Below are positions 8,530 through 16,263 of a stretch of 31,519 nucleotides of DNA, piece by piece; positions within the stretch are counted from its first letter, which is position 1; every line of letters begins with the position of its first letter. Made by a program: the position numbers and the translations under genes. The DNA comes from a virus. The DNA lies in IMG/VR virus record IMGVR_UViG_3300036823_000176, positions 1-31,519 of that record. The stretch is one strand, 5' to 3'. The notes under the pieces were generated by a model. It was not told the DNA's origin. It searched no databases and saw only the letters and a program-made list of their open reading frames with translations.

Positions 8530-9147
8530 CTACGCGTTCTGCGCGAGGACGTAGTAAACGAAAATTTCGACAATGCCGGTAAGGAGCGGCCCTGTGGCGA
8601 TCAGAACGGAAATCTGGCCGGCAGCGGACATCTTCACTGGCGCCGCGAGGGTCGGCACACCGTTGATAAGTGCGTCGATCGTGAGGGAGGCCTTCCCCGT
8701 CGCCGCCAGAATTGAGGTGGTGGTGGATCCGGCAGTTGTGCCGATGCCCACCGTCGCGGATCCGGACGCGGTTACGGCAGTGGGGACGTTGACGGTGGCC
8801 CCGATGAGGATTGCGTTCGCCGGGATGGTCGCGTTTAGCGCCGGCGTGCAGCTTGCCCCGCCGTCGGTGGCGAAACTGTAAACCGCGTGAGCGACGCCCA
8901 GATTACCGAGACCCGCGGCCGAACCGGGTCCGCTGGCGATCGCGCCCGACTTATCGATCTTGAAGAGAACGACGCCCGCCGCGGTTACGACCTCGAACGT
9001 GTCCACCGACTGCCCGGCCGGAATGATGATTTTGAAAGGAACGATGGCGCCCGCACCAACAGACGGTTCGTGCCCGCTGCCCCCGGCGCCGGGCGCTACG
9101 ACCTGCAGTTCCTTGAAACGCGAAGGTCTCTGCGTCTGTCCAGCCAT
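8530..9147 (-). CDS. Hypothetical phage structural protein, decoration- or fibre-like
   Basis: A 205-residue protein preceded by a good ribosome site (GGGGA five or six nt before the ATG). The first ~30 residues are polar and Gly-rich. The rest is an Ala-, Thr- and Val-rich beta pattern, including a 'FEVVTAAGVVLFKIDKSGAI' strand seen in tail-fibre head domains and a 'NAILIGATVNVPTAV' strand. The gene lies 9 nt after the capsid gene, a common position for head decoration proteins. Assignment as a virion protein is by composition and location only. Confidence 0.65.
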   Translation of the reverse strand: MAGQTQRPSRFKELQVVAPGAGGSGHEPSVGAGAIVPFKIIIPAGQSVDTFEVVTAAGVVLFKIDKSGAIASGPGSAAGLGNLGVAHAVYSFATDGGASCTPALNATIPANAILIGATVNVPTAVTASGSATVGIGTTAGSTTTSILAATGKASLTIDALINGVPTLAAPVKMSAAGQISVLIATGPLLTGIVEIFVYYVLAQNA

Positions 9148-9156
9148 GGTTTCCCC

Positions 9157-10077
9157 TTACGAGCTCGGCACGCCCGCGATGCCGTAGAAGCCGTTGTAGC
9201 CGACACTGAAGCGCATCCAGCCGGCCGTCTTCACCGATCGGGAATCAAAATCGATGTCGTGCACCGTGTTGAACGGTTCACGGTTGTAAAAGCGCAGCTC
9301 AGTGTCGCCTGTGTCCCCTTCGACGAACCAGGCGTCCGGATCGGTCAGGTAGTCCCAGACCATCCAGCTATCGAACGAAGGCAGGCCGCTGCGCCGCTTG
9401 AAAGCGTTGATCGCGCGGTTCGCGGTGTCGGGCCGGGTATCGCCGCCCAGCAATTCCGCCCCGATGAATTCGAGGTTCTGCGGGAAAATGGCCTTCTTCG
9501 GCGGGATGCGCAGCTTCTTGCCCCGGTGATCGACCGTCGACCGCATCAGGGTGAGAATCAGCTGCATGCTGGTGACGTCCGGATCGGTGGCGAATGACAG
9601 CCGGTTCGATTGCGTACCGCCGCCGATGAGCGGGTGGGCCGTCGAGAACAGCGAGACGCCGTCCGGTCCGGTGGCGGAGGTGAATCCCGTGTTGAACGGG
9701 TTCGCCGCTGTGACCTCTTTCGTCTCCTTGCCCGAGCGGCCGAGTTCTGTGGCGAGTTTCTTCACCACGCCGAACTTGTCGTCGTCCATCGCCACTTTCG
9801 TGACACGGAAGCCGAGCCCGTACTGCGCATGGACGTAAGTCTTGTTGAAGCCCGGCAGCGCTTCGTCGTACCGGGTGTCGCCGCCCTCGGGGATCACGGC
9901 CATCTGTCCGAAGCCGGTCACTTCCGTGGTCTGTTCGATCGAGCGGGCCGAGGACTCCATCCGGTAGACCTCGCTGAACTCGTCGGGAAACTGCGAGTAC
10001 TTCGTCATCACCACCTCGTCGATCGCCGGAAGCATCGACTGCAGGTAGAGATCCGGAAACAGTGTGCGAATGAACAT
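9157..10077 (-). CDS. Major capsid protein, HK97-fold
   Basis: A 306-residue protein starting MFIRTLFPDLYLQSMLPA. It carries a pattern typical of capsid proteins of the Mu gpT-like or related HK97-fold type: 'FPDEFSEVYRMESS', then an E-loop region (EGGDTRYDEALPGFNKTYVH), then 'LFSTAHPLIGG' and a C-terminal 'RFYNREPFNTVHDIDF'. An AGAGGA ribosome site lies just upstream of the ATG, consistent with strong expression. Gene order (scaffold, two minor proteins, capsid) is the usual one. It would assemble the icosahedral head. Confidence 0.85.
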   Translation of the reverse strand: MFIRTLFPDLYLQSMLPAIDEVVMTKYSQFPDEFSEVYRMESSARSIEQTTEVTGFGQMAVIPEGGDTRYDEALPGFNKTYVHAQYGLGFRVTKVAMDDDKFGVVKKLATELGRSGKETKEVTAANPFNTGFTSATGPDGVSLFSTAHPLIGGGTQSNRLSFATDPDVTSMQLILTLMRSTVDHRGKKLRIPPKKAIFPQNLEFIGAELLGGDTRPDTANRAINAFKRRSGLPSFDSWMVWDYLTDPDAWFVEGDTGDTELRFYNREPFNTVHDIDFDSRSVKTAGWMRFSVGYNGFYGIAGVPSS

Positions 10078-10101
10078 GAGGTGTCCTCTGCTTAAAAATC
10101 G

Positions 10102-10671
10102 TTAGGTCGAAGTCGTCGCCTGGCCGTTGGCGTGTTTGTTGATCATGACTTCGAGGATTGCGTTGACGCCCTCGACATTCGGGCCGATCATGGCGATCTG
10201 GCGGATGCGCAGATCGAGCGACGAAGTAGTCAGAACCGTGGTTGAATCCACCTGCATGGCGCTCATCTTTGTCGTCGCGGAGCCCGCCACGAGTTTCACG
10301 TTGGCATTCTGCCCCGCCGCCACAGCGGTGGTCATGCTGACGGCGCCCTGAGCCTGCGCAATGTAGATCACGTCGATCTCGTCGGTGACGGAGTGGACCG
10401 AAGCGACGGAAGCGGCGCCGTAGCCGATCGAAGAGCCGAGCCAGAGCGAAGTGCCCGGCGTGAGCTGCGAACCGGACTGGATCCGCGAGAGGTTATAGGT
10501 CGGGTTTTCCGGGAGCGCCATCGGCGTGCCGCCCGTGAGATGGCCCACCAGATCGAAGTGATAGATCGGGTTGGCGTCCGACGCTGCCTTGCCGTACTGC
10601 TGGACCGAGAACGGAGATCCGCCGGCGCGGATGATCGGCCGGAAACCAAATGGAGAATTCGGGTTTGCCAT
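10102..10671 (-). CDS. Head protein, capsid-associated (hypothetical)
   Basis: A 189-residue protein beginning MANPNSPFGFRPIIRAGG, an opening that recurs in small head-associated proteins encoded next to the capsid in podoviruses. It has beta-rich segments and a 'GQNANVKLVAGSATTK' strand. It is 24 nt upstream (in transcription) of the capsid gene and directly after the 318-residue gene. Most likely a head decoration or cement protein; family inferred from the N-terminal pattern. Confidence 0.75.
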   Translation of the reverse strand: MANPNSPFGFRPIIRAGGSPFSVQQYGKAASDANPIYHFDLVGHLTGGTPMALPENPTYNLSRIQSGSQLTPGTSLWLGSSIGYGAASVASVHSVTDEIDVIYIAQAQGAVSMTTAVAAGQNANVKLVAGSATTKMSAMQVDSTTVLTTSSLDLRIRQIAMIGPNVEGVNAILEVMINKHANGQATTST

Positions 10672-10677
10672 GGTGGA

Positions 10678-11634
10678 CTACAAGCTCCTGTCTGCTGTTT
10701 GCCTTTCGACTTTGAAGCCGGCGCTGCGTTCGCGGTTCAGGTACGAACCAGTGAGGGCCGCGTCTTCGAGGTCCCCTGCCGCATTCGACCGAACGTTCTC
10801 TCCCTGTCCAAGAACCGAAAAACCGCTTGCGCCGCCGTCGCGGATGGCCCGTGCGGCTGAATCTTCGAACTGTTCAGCAGCTTCGCGGACTTCCTGATCG
10901 GAGATTGCAGCGAAATGCCGCTGGCGGGCTTCAGCCATCCGGATCGGGATTTCACCCATGATGAGCGTGCCGACTTTCACCGGATCGCCCTTTTCGTCCT
11001 TCACCACGACGTAGCCGCGAAAGCCGAGGACACCGATACAGCGCTCGGATAAGAATTTGGGGGCCATGCCGGGCGTGCCGTACCGCATCACGGCTTCTTC
11101 CATCGGCTTGGCGAAGATCATGGCGTCCGAACGATCCGCCTCGACTTCGACGGTCCGCTCGGGGATTTTCAGAATGCGATCGCGAAAAGCAGCCGAGACC
11201 GACTCTTTGCCGAAGCGCGCGATCGCCGCGCGCAAGCCCTTCTGCATAATCGGATCCGGCACGGCCTTCTCCTCGAGCAGCAGAATCGTTTCGGCGGTCG
11301 TGTTCGCGTACTCCTGCAGGCCGATACGTTCGATCGTGGCCTTCATCTGCGGGCACGAGATCAGGAGTGGATCCGGGCCGTAGACGACGCGGGTGTAGGT
11401 GGGGATCGCATCGCCAAACGTCTTGCGGTCCCACTCTTCGGCAAGGAAGTCCACGACGTTGTCCGCCGTCGGTTCCGGATCTTTCAGATCAAGGCCGAGA
11501 TCGGTGGCCAGCGTCCGCACGGCCGACTGCGCATCGATGCGCGATTGCCGATCGGCGAGGATGCGTTTGTTCGCGTCCGTCGCGGGGTCAGTGGGGCGGG
11601 GAGGAGCGGGTCTGTTTCTGCGATTCGAACTCAT
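10678..11634 (-). CDS. Hypothetical protein in head block
   Basis: A 318-residue, largely helical and charged protein. The first ~25 residues are basic and proline-rich. The middle ('LISCPQMKATIERIGLQEYANTT', 'GLRAAIARFGKES') contains helices and two of the protein's three cysteines. The last third has a 'FRGYVVVKDEKGDPVK' beta hairpin and an acidic helix. It sits between scaffold and capsid-associated genes. No fold is recognised. A head-assembly or protease-like role is possible but no catalytic triad was found. Confidence 0.65.
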   Translation of the reverse strand: MSSNRRNRPAPPRPTDPATDANKRILADRQSRIDAQSAVRTLATDLGLDLKDPEPTADNVVDFLAEEWDRKTFGDAIPTYTRVVYGPDPLLISCPQMKATIERIGLQEYANTTAETILLLEEKAVPDPIMQKGLRAAIARFGKESVSAAFRDRILKIPERTVEVEADRSDAMIFAKPMEEAVMRYGTPGMAPKFLSERCIGVLGFRGYVVVKDEKGDPVKVGTLIMGEIPIRMAEARQRHFAAISDQEVREAAEQFEDSAARAIRDGGASGFSVLGQGENVRSNAAGDLEDAALTGSYLNRERSAGFKVERQTADRSL

Positions 11635-11637
11635 CTG

Positions 11638-12393
11638 CTACCCCAATCCCTTCATCGCGACGCCGGCTTTGGCGCGCTTGATGTACGCCTCTTCCGAGAT
11701 GCCCATCGCGGCGATCATGTGTTTCTGCTGCGGGGTGAGCGGTTCGTCGCTCTCGTCGCCGGCCGGAGCCGCGCCGCGACGTCCACCATCTCCGGACTGG
11801 GCCGCAATGCGAGCGAGGCGCGCGGTTTCCTTATCCGCCGCGGATGGCTCGCCGGCGGGGAGTTTAATTTTGCCGCCCTTGATGAAGGCCAGCTCCGTCT
11901 GGCGGGCGGCGTTGCCCATCGCAACAGCCTGTGGAACGCCGCTTTTCACCAGATCACCGTAAGCGACCGCGGTGGCCTTGAAGAATTCGGAATCCTTCTT
12001 CTTCAGGTCCGGATAGTCCTGGAGGAGCTGCTGCTCCTGGGTCAGGCTGGCTGCGCGCTGGCTGATGAGATTCTCGACCTCGTCGCGCTGAATGAAGCCG
12101 CGTTTCTTCGCGAGCGCATCGAACCCTTTGGCTCCGCCCGTCGTGATCGCCTCGAGGACGTCCGGTTCTTCTTCGGCAGCAGCCGCCACCGGTGTTCCAG
12201 CTTTGGCCCTGTCCGCCCAGTACTGCGCGGTGCGCTGGCCTTCTGCGACCTGCTCCTTCAACTCGTCGATCTGAGCCTGGAGGGCAGCAGCTTCGACGGC
12301 GGGAGCGGCGGCAACAGCGGCAGCCGCGGCCGCAGCTGCCGCCGGGACGGCTGCTGCAGGGGGAGTTCCGGAGACGATGGTTTCAGCGGGCAT
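11638..12393 (-). CDS. Capsid scaffold-like protein
   Basis: A 251-residue protein with a low-complexity Ala- and Pro-rich N-terminus (residues ~10-38), then a predicted coiled coil (ALQAQIDELKEQVAEGQRTAQYWADRAK), an acidic middle, a helical region (residues ~100-175) and a basic C-terminus. This is the layout of phage scaffold proteins: a coiled-coil core and a basic capsid-binding tail. Placement just before the head genes supports this. It is released from the mature head in related systems. Confidence 0.75.
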   Translation of the reverse strand: MPAETIVSGTPPAAAVPAAAAAAAAAVAAAPAVEAAALQAQIDELKEQVAEGQRTAQYWADRAKAGTPVAAAAEEEPDVLEAITTGGAKGFDALAKKRGFIQRDEVENLISQRAASLTQEQQLLQDYPDLKKKDSEFFKATAVAYGDLVKSGVPQAVAMGNAARQTELAFIKGGKIKLPAGEPSAADKETARLARIAAQSGDGGRRGAAPAGDESDEPLTPQQKHMIAAMGISEEAYIKRAKAGVAMKGLG

Positions 12394-12398
12394 AAGGC

Positions 12399-12761
12399 TC
12401 AGAGATTGATTTGAGTTCCGAACGGGGTACCGGCGTAGAGGTCAACGCGCTTCGACACATACGGCCGGATGCACGTTGCACAGAGCACCTGATAGATCCC
12501 ATCTTTCGGAACCACATAAAGCCGTACTTCGACGCCGGGAGTCGAATCGCGCAGAAACTCCCATGTGGCCAGACACGCCTGGCATCCTGGCATCGCCCCG
12601 CCGGCCAGAAACTCGATCGCCCTGGTATGCCAATCGAGACAGTAGTCACAAATCAGCTGCGCGTTCGCGCCGAGCCGATGGATCCGCCAGCTCTCCCGCT
12701 CCTTCGAGCAGTAGTGGCAGCGCAGCTTGACCACGTTCGGAACGTTGTGGACGGCGATCAT
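12399..12761 (-). CDS. Small zinc-binding protein with four CxxC pairs
   Basis: A 120-residue protein with four C-x2-C pairs: CHYC, CDYC, CQAC and CATC. This is enough to hold two zinc ions in a ribbon-type fold. The gene starts with an ATGA overlap with the upstream stop and ends 5 nt before the scaffold start. It may act as a DNA-, RNA- or protein-binding factor. The exact family is not recognised. Confidence 0.7.
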   Translation of the reverse strand: MIAVHNVPNVVKLRCHYCSKERESWRIHRLGANAQLICDYCLDWHTRAIEFLAGGAMPGCQACLATWEFLRDSTPGVEVRLYVVPKDGIYQVLCATCIRPYVSKRVDLYAGTPFGTQINL

Positions 12762-13357
12762 TGCACCAGGAGTACTTCGGTCCGCACGCTCGCGGCGAAC
12801 GTCCGCGCCACGACGAGGCCCGCGTGACAGGAATGCCCTGCCAGCTTCACGCCGGAGTTCTGCTGCAGAATGTCGGCCGACAGCGCCGCGATGTCGGCCG
12901 GAGAGTGAATTACCGGGAGAATCGCTCCGTAGATTTGTGGAGCGATCTGCAGCGCCGCGCCGATGACGGGGTCCAGGCGAAACGCCGCAGTGATGATCGC
13001 GGCGACGCTCGAAGCTGCTGTACCGGTCTTGAACAGTTTCGCGAACAGGTTGCGGTCCTGAAAAACCGCCAGGACCCGGGTAACCAGTTGGGAGTCGTAG
13101 AGCGTGAGCCCCTGGGTGGATCCGGAATTGATCCGCTGATACACCATGGCGAAATCGACCAGCTCGTCCGAATCGGTCTCGTTGCAGACCGTGGCGTCGA
13201 GCAGGCGCGTGCCGCCCAGCCTTGTTTCGGTCAGCAGGTTGAGCGGCGCCGCGCCCAGATCCGCGATCGTAACGGTGACGCGAGCGGCGGGAGGCTGCCC
13301 CCGGAGAACGTACGCCCCAAGCAGTAACCCGATCACGAAATAGGAAAAGTGGCTCAT
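12758..13357 (-). CDS. Membrane-anchored hypothetical protein
   Basis: A 199-residue protein. Residues 5-19 (SYFVIGLLLGAYVLR) form a single hydrophobic segment near a short N-terminus, so it could be an uncleaved anchor or a signal peptide with the bulk outside. The rest is a mixed helix-beta domain with two Cys (residues near 58 and 178). It overlaps both neighbours (ATGA). It may take part in entry, lysis or the host surface; no lytic enzyme motif is seen. Confidence 0.65.
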   Translation of the reverse strand: MSHFSYFVIGLLLGAYVLRGQPPAARVTVTIADLGAAPLNLLTETRLGGTRLLDATVCNETDSDELVDFAMVYQRINSGSTQGLTLYDSQLVTRVLAVFQDRNLFAKLFKTGTAASSVAAIITAAFRLDPVIGAALQIAPQIYGAILPVIHSPADIAALSADILQQNSGVKLAGHSCHAGLVVARTFAASVRTEVLLVQ

Positions 13358-13566
13358 TCGGCGGCGGGCGGGTCGGTCTTCCCAGCCTTCGCGGGCTTCG
13401 GTGCCGGCGTGGGCGGAAAACGCTTCAAGAGACTCGCCGCGTCGTCGCCTTCGAAAAGGAACGACTGGCCGCCCGAGTGGACCGTGGCCTGTCCTTCTTT
13501 TCGGAAGTCGATGAAGGAAATGCGGTCGAGGTTGATCGCGACGCCGTCGTGCGTGATGAAGTTCAT
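13354..13566 (-). CDS. Small acidic/basic hypothetical protein
   Basis: A 70-residue protein: an N-terminal beta hairpin pattern (NFITHDGVAINLDRISFIDF, HSGGQSFLFEGDDA) and a C-terminal Pro-, Lys- and Ala-rich tail. The start overlaps the stop of the previous gene by 4 nt, and a GTCGAAT motif lies 8 nt upstream inside that gene. The function is not recognised. Confidence 0.6.
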   Translation of the reverse strand: MNFITHDGVAINLDRISFIDFRKEGQATVHSGGQSFLFEGDDAASLLKRFPPTPAPKPAKAGKTDPPAAE

Positions 13567-13892
13567 ACAGTCCGATTCGACGGAACGCGCTCGGAAATGA
13601 AAGCCTTCATGTCCTCGCCCAGGTGTTCGATCTTGTTCTCAATTCCGCCGAACCGCTCTCGGGCTTCCTTGGCGAACATGTAACGGCCGTTGAGCTCCTG
13701 TTTCAACAGCTCGCTGATCTGCCGGTAATCCTGGACAGTCATGGCGCTGAGTCGTTCGCGCCGTTCGGGGCTGGTCTTGGGGTCGTCCCGATTGCGGAAG
13801 ATCACCGACTGCACGAATTGTTGGCCGATCCAGACTGCAGCTCCGCCGAGGATTGGCAGGCTCGCGTAGACCATCGGATCGGGTATATTCAT
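13563..13892 (-). CDS. Small membrane protein with coiled-coil, holin-like candidate
   Basis: A 109-residue protein. Residues ~9-27 (VYASLPILGGAAVWIGQQF) form one membrane-like segment. The rest is charged helix with a coiled-coil pattern (QISELLKQELNGRYMFAKEARERFGGIENKIEHLGEDM). The layout resembles one-TM holins or spanin-like proteins, but no lysis enzyme is visible nearby, so the role is uncertain. It starts 36 nt after the glycosyltransferase stop. Confidence 0.65.
   Translation of the reverse strand: MNIPDPMVYASLPILGGAAVWIGQQFVQSVIFRNRDDPKTSPERRERLSAMTVQDYRQISELLKQELNGRYMFAKEARERFGGIENKIEHLGEDMKAFISERVPSNRTV
13575..13581 (-). promoter_or_regulatory. GTCGAAT start-proximal motif, copy 3
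   Basis: CCGTCGAAT on the minus strand, 8 nt before the ATG at 13566. Unlike other copies it lies inside the end of the upstream reading frame (PSNRT), so it could be coding coincidence. Confidence 0.35.
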
Positions 13893-13928
13893 CGGTTTCC
13901 GCTTCCGCCGCGAGTACCGCGGCCAGGA

Positions 13929-14957
13929 TTAAAAGCTGCGTTTTGCCAACCACTTGTTCCACTGCCTCACGCCATCGTCGTTGTGATCGGTCAGGGCAGC
14001 GACCCCGTCGGTGCCGGTGTGGCTGTCACTCAGCAGAGCCCGGCCCACGCGCCCGATGCTGTTCGTATCGTCCGGCGAGCACTTCCAGTGATCCGGAGCC
14101 CATTCGATGCAGTCGGAAACGACCGAGGGCACGCCTTCTGCCACACCGTCAGCGGTCACGACGTTGAAACTTTCCGTAAAGCTGGGCTGCAGCAGCAGAT
14201 GCATGTGCCGCACCGAGCGCCGGAAACCGGCCCACGGGGCCCACGGCGCTTTGACCACCCTCGCGTTCGGCAGATCGGCGAAGATCGCGTCGACGGACCT
14301 GACCAGCTTGTCCGCCCAGCCGCCATCGTTGCGGCCGACATTGATGTGGAACTCCAGATCCGTCCCCAGATTCGATGCGATCGCAAGCGCCGCAAAAGCG
14401 GATCCGGTCGGGTTCTTGAGCGGGCGCAGCGCGCCGAAGGCGCCGATCCGCAGGGTCCCTCCGGACCATTTCGGCCGCTGCTGCCGGACCGTGTCGTCGA
14501 GGAAGTACATGTTCGGCAGGTACGTGGCCGGACATTCCCAGGCGTCCTGCATTCCGCGGGCGCCGGATTTCGAGTTCGCGGCTACGGCGAAGTTACCGAC
14601 GCTCGATTGCTCGAGGTCGACCGCATCGCGCAGCAACTGGATCCCCTTGGGCTCAACTTGCAGGAATGCCATGTTCGAGTGCACCAGCACCACGAACGAG
14701 ATCTCGGATCGTCTGTGGACGAGGGCCGCCAGTTCCTGCGACCGCAGCCAAAGCGCGTTGATGACAACGTGGGTGGGCTGTTCGATCGCGATCTTGGCTT
14801 CGAGGTCCTGCAGGTCCCGGACGGGGCGCACGACAGTGTTCGTCCCATTGGCGCGCAGCACCTTGGCCGTATTCAGCGCCGAAACGCCGAGGCCTGTGTG
14901 CGACACCTGGGACCATCCGCCGTAGTTCAGCGGGCACAGCATAAGTTTCGTAATCAT
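13929..14957 (-). CDS. Family 4-like (GT-B) glycosyltransferase
   Basis: A 342-residue protein with a GT-B layout. Residues ~172-183 (GAFGALRPLKNP) match the nucleotide-binding loop of GT4 enzymes, with a Lys for the sugar-nucleotide phosphates. Residues ~258-279 (PSFTESFN...VPSVV) match the C-terminal GT4 signature. The second acidic residue of the usual E-x7-E pair is Asp (E262, D270). It is coupled to the upstream gene by ATGA. It lies among virion and membrane genes, so it might glycosylate a capsid or tail protein or a host surface glycan; the substrate cannot be read from sequence. Confidence 0.75.
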   Translation of the reverse strand: MITKLMLCPLNYGGWSQVSHTGLGVSALNTAKVLRANGTNTVVRPVRDLQDLEAKIAIEQPTHVVINALWLRSQELAALVHRRSEISFVVLVHSNMAFLQVEPKGIQLLRDAVDLEQSSVGNFAVAANSKSGARGMQDAWECPATYLPNMYFLDDTVRQQRPKWSGGTLRIGAFGALRPLKNPTGSAFAALAIASNLGTDLEFHINVGRNDGGWADKLVRSVDAIFADLPNARVVKAPWAPWAGFRRSVRHMHLLLQPSFTESFNVVTADGVAEGVPSVVSDCIEWAPDHWKCSPDDTNSIGRVGRALLSDSHTGTDGVAALTDHNDDGVRQWNKWLAKRSF

Positions 14958-15145
14958 GACGTTTCGGTTCCTTCTTCTTCGACAGGTAGAACTTCAGGCG
15001 CGAGTTTGAACGCCGCGCGGGCAACGGCGCGCCATCGGTTCGGCGTATCCGTACCGGCGGGAGCGCCGTTGAATGCAGCCTCGAGGTCCTCGGCGAAGTT
15101 CCCGAGGGACTTCTTGCCGCTCGGCTGGGGCACAGGAACGGTCAC
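14954..15145 (-). CDS. Small hypothetical protein
   Basis: A 63-residue protein starting from GTG (GTGA overlap with the upstream 35-residue gene). It has an acidic C-terminus (PEVLPVEEEGTE) and a helix (RWRAVARAAFKLA). It ends with an ATGA overlap into the glycosyltransferase, indicating translational coupling to it. No known family was recognised. Confidence 0.6.
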   Translation of the reverse strand: MTVPVPQPSGKKSLGNFAEDLEAAFNGAPAGTDTPNRWRAVARAAFKLAPEVLPVEEEGTETS

Positions 15146-15249
15146 CTCTTACTCTTCCAGTGGGCGATCTCCCGTTCCACCAGCGCGAGGCGTTTCCGGA
15201 GCAGTATGATCGTGGTGCGGATCGAGAGGTCGAGGCGGGTCGGCTTCAT
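15142..15249 (-). CDS. 35-residue micro-protein
   Basis: A tiny reading frame of 35 codons plus stop. It starts with an ATGA overlap with the upstream 81-residue gene and ends with a GTGA overlap with the next gene, so it is coupled on both sides. The product (starts MKPTRLDLSIRTTI, ends EREIAHWKSKR) is a basic helix with a hydrophobic centre. It is below most gene-finder cut-offs. Its two-sided coupling is the main evidence. Confidence 0.55.
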   Translation of the reverse strand: MKPTRLDLSIRTTIILLRKRLALVEREIAHWKSKR

Positions 15250-15491
15250 TTCTTCATCTCCTTGAGCATGATTTCCGGCAGTGCGAGCACAGTGCGAAAC
15301 GCCTTAACCTGTCCCTGGGCGCGCGCTATCACCACCCGTTCATCGTGCGTCTCGCAATCGGCACGCGCCCGCTCCAGCTCCGCCGCGATCCGCGCTTTTA
15401 GAAGGGCGAAGGGCGGGGAAGCCAGCATCGCTTCGAAGCGCTCTGTGTCGAGCGCATCAAGACGGTTCGTGACGACAGCCGGCGCGCGCAT
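15246..15491 (-). CDS. Small helical hypothetical protein
   Basis: An 81-residue, charged, mainly helical protein (LDALDTERFEAMLASPPFALLKARIAAELERARADC). The start overlaps the previous stop as TGATG and its end overlaps the 35-residue gene. The layout suits a small nucleic-acid- or protein-binding protein. The family is not recognised. Confidence 0.65.
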   Translation of the reverse strand: MRAPAVVTNRLDALDTERFEAMLASPPFALLKARIAAELERARADCETHDERVVIARAQGQVKAFRTVLALPEIMLKEMKK

Positions 15492-15628
15492 CAGTAGGCG
15501 CTGGGGGCTTTTGCGGGCTTCGGAGCTTTCATCTTCGGTGCGGTCTTCTTCGGCGCGGCCGGCTGGTTCATTCCGCGTCCGCCGCGGGCGGCTATCATCG
15601 CTTCAAAGCTGGGGGTGGATTTTGCCAT
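15491..15628 (-). CDS. Small basic Pro/Ala/Lys-rich protein
   Basis: A 45-residue protein from the ATG at 15626-15628 (MAKSTPSFEAMIAARGG), with a lysine-, alanine- and proline-rich C-terminus like a histone-tail or nucleoid protein. The GTCGAAT motif lies 8 nt upstream. The frame stays open further upstream with coding-like codons (TTG then YCALRAVESHL), so a longer form from a non-ATG start, or a frameshifted joint with the previous mini-gene, is possible. Confidence 0.55.
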   Translation of the reverse strand: MAKSTPSFEAMIAARGGRGMNQPAAPKKTAPKMKAPKPAKAPSAY

Positions 15629-15722
15629 GAGGTGTGATTCGACGGCGCGGAGCGCGCAGTACAACGTCGTTCCATTCGCGATCGGCAGCTTCCGCGTCGA
15701 TGAAATCGAAGTCGTCGAACAC
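15603..15722 (-). CDS. 39-residue acidic mini-gene candidate
   Basis: A reading frame of 39 codons from a GTG at 15720-15722, 8 nt behind a GTCGAAT motif. The first ~20 residues are strongly acidic (FDDFDFIDAEAADREWND), but from there the codons look less coding and the end overlaps the next gene by 26 nt. A +1 frameshift near codon 18 would join it to the better-looking frame of the next gene. It is either a real mini-gene or the 5' part of a frameshifted gene. Confidence 0.4.
   Translation of the reverse strand: MFDDFDFIDAEAADREWNDVVLRAPRRRITPHGKIHPQL
15637..15643 (-). promoter_or_regulatory. GTCGAAT start-proximal motif, copy 4
   Basis: GCCGTCGAAT on the minus strand, 8 nt before the ATG at 15628. 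Copy 5 lies about 94 nt upstream, making a tandem pair. Confidence 0.45.
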
Positions 15723-15730
15723 GCCGGATC

Positions 15731-15737
15731 ATTCGAC
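15731..15737 (-). promoter_or_regulatory. GTCGAAT start-proximal motif, copy 5
   Basis: CCCGTCGAAT on the minus strand, 8 nt before the GTG at 15722. In the start-codon frame it runs into TGA, so it is not coding there. Confidence 0.45.
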
Positions 15738-15844
15738 GGGTACAATCGTCAGGAACGCCGCCAAGCCGTCACCTCGTGACGCAATTACGGGAGCCGGAGC
15801 CGGCGAACGACGGTCAGCGGCGTGTACACAGCAATGGTCAGGGA

Positions 15845-15850
15845 ATTATA
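15845..15850 (-). promoter_or_regulatory. Possible sigma-70 -10 box (TATAAT), leftward
   Basis: A perfect TATAAT on the minus strand in the 193-nt divergent gap between the leftward 15603-15722 and rightward 15916-16263 genes. No good -35 box lies 16-18 nt upstream, so the call rests on the -10 alone. On the plus strand a TTGACT lies at 15854-15859, but its -10 candidate is weak. Confidence 0.35.
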
Positions 15851-15915
15851 TACTTGACTACCTGAAGCGCGGCGTTTACGGCGTCTATCACCAAGTCAGC
15901 GCGATGGAGAACACA

Positions 15916-16263
15916 ATGAAACTGACTGTGGCGTTCGCGCCGGCAGATAAAGCCGTTCACGCGGCGCTACGCGAATTGATTCCGCCAGACGGGCTTGACG
16001 ACTTGCTCTTTGAACTTCAGGCAAAGGCCGATACCGGAGATCGCTCGGCCCCGAAATACCATCAGGAACTCTCCTATGAGGAAACTCCTGATATTCTCCG
16101 CGAGGTTGAAAAGATTGTGGGGCGACTACCGAATCATGATGAAACCTGCCAATCACTGTCCCTGCGTCGTACTGATGTCTGCGACTGCGATCTTGGCAGG
16201 CTCTCAAGGTTGATGAAAAGATTGCCGCTTCGACATCCGGGGTCACGGCAGCGGCTCGAGTGA
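15916..16263 (+). CDS. Rightward hypothetical protein
   Basis: A 115-residue protein on the plus strand. I start it at the ATG 15916-15918 because a GGAG lies 6 nt ahead; an ATG at 15904 is a weaker alternative. The N-terminal two thirds (MKLTVAFAPADKAVHAALRE, ILREVEKIVGRLPNH) have helix-strand coding character. The C-terminus is basic with a Cys-x-Cys. It runs against the flow of the leftward genes and its end overlaps the 16243-16482 gene by 21 nt. A rightward insert of this kind in a late block is typical of a moron. Function unknown. Confidence 0.6.
   Translation: MKLTVAFAPADKAVHAALRELIPPDGLDDLLFELQAKADTGDRSAPKYHQELSYEETPDILREVEKIVGRLPNHDETCQSLSLRRTDVCDCDLGRLSRLMKRLPLRHPGSRQRLE

Noticed and set aside
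13623-15209. Plus-strand open frame of 528 codons
   Set aside because: Lies antisense to a glycosyltransferase and several coupled genes; composition is that of a shadow.
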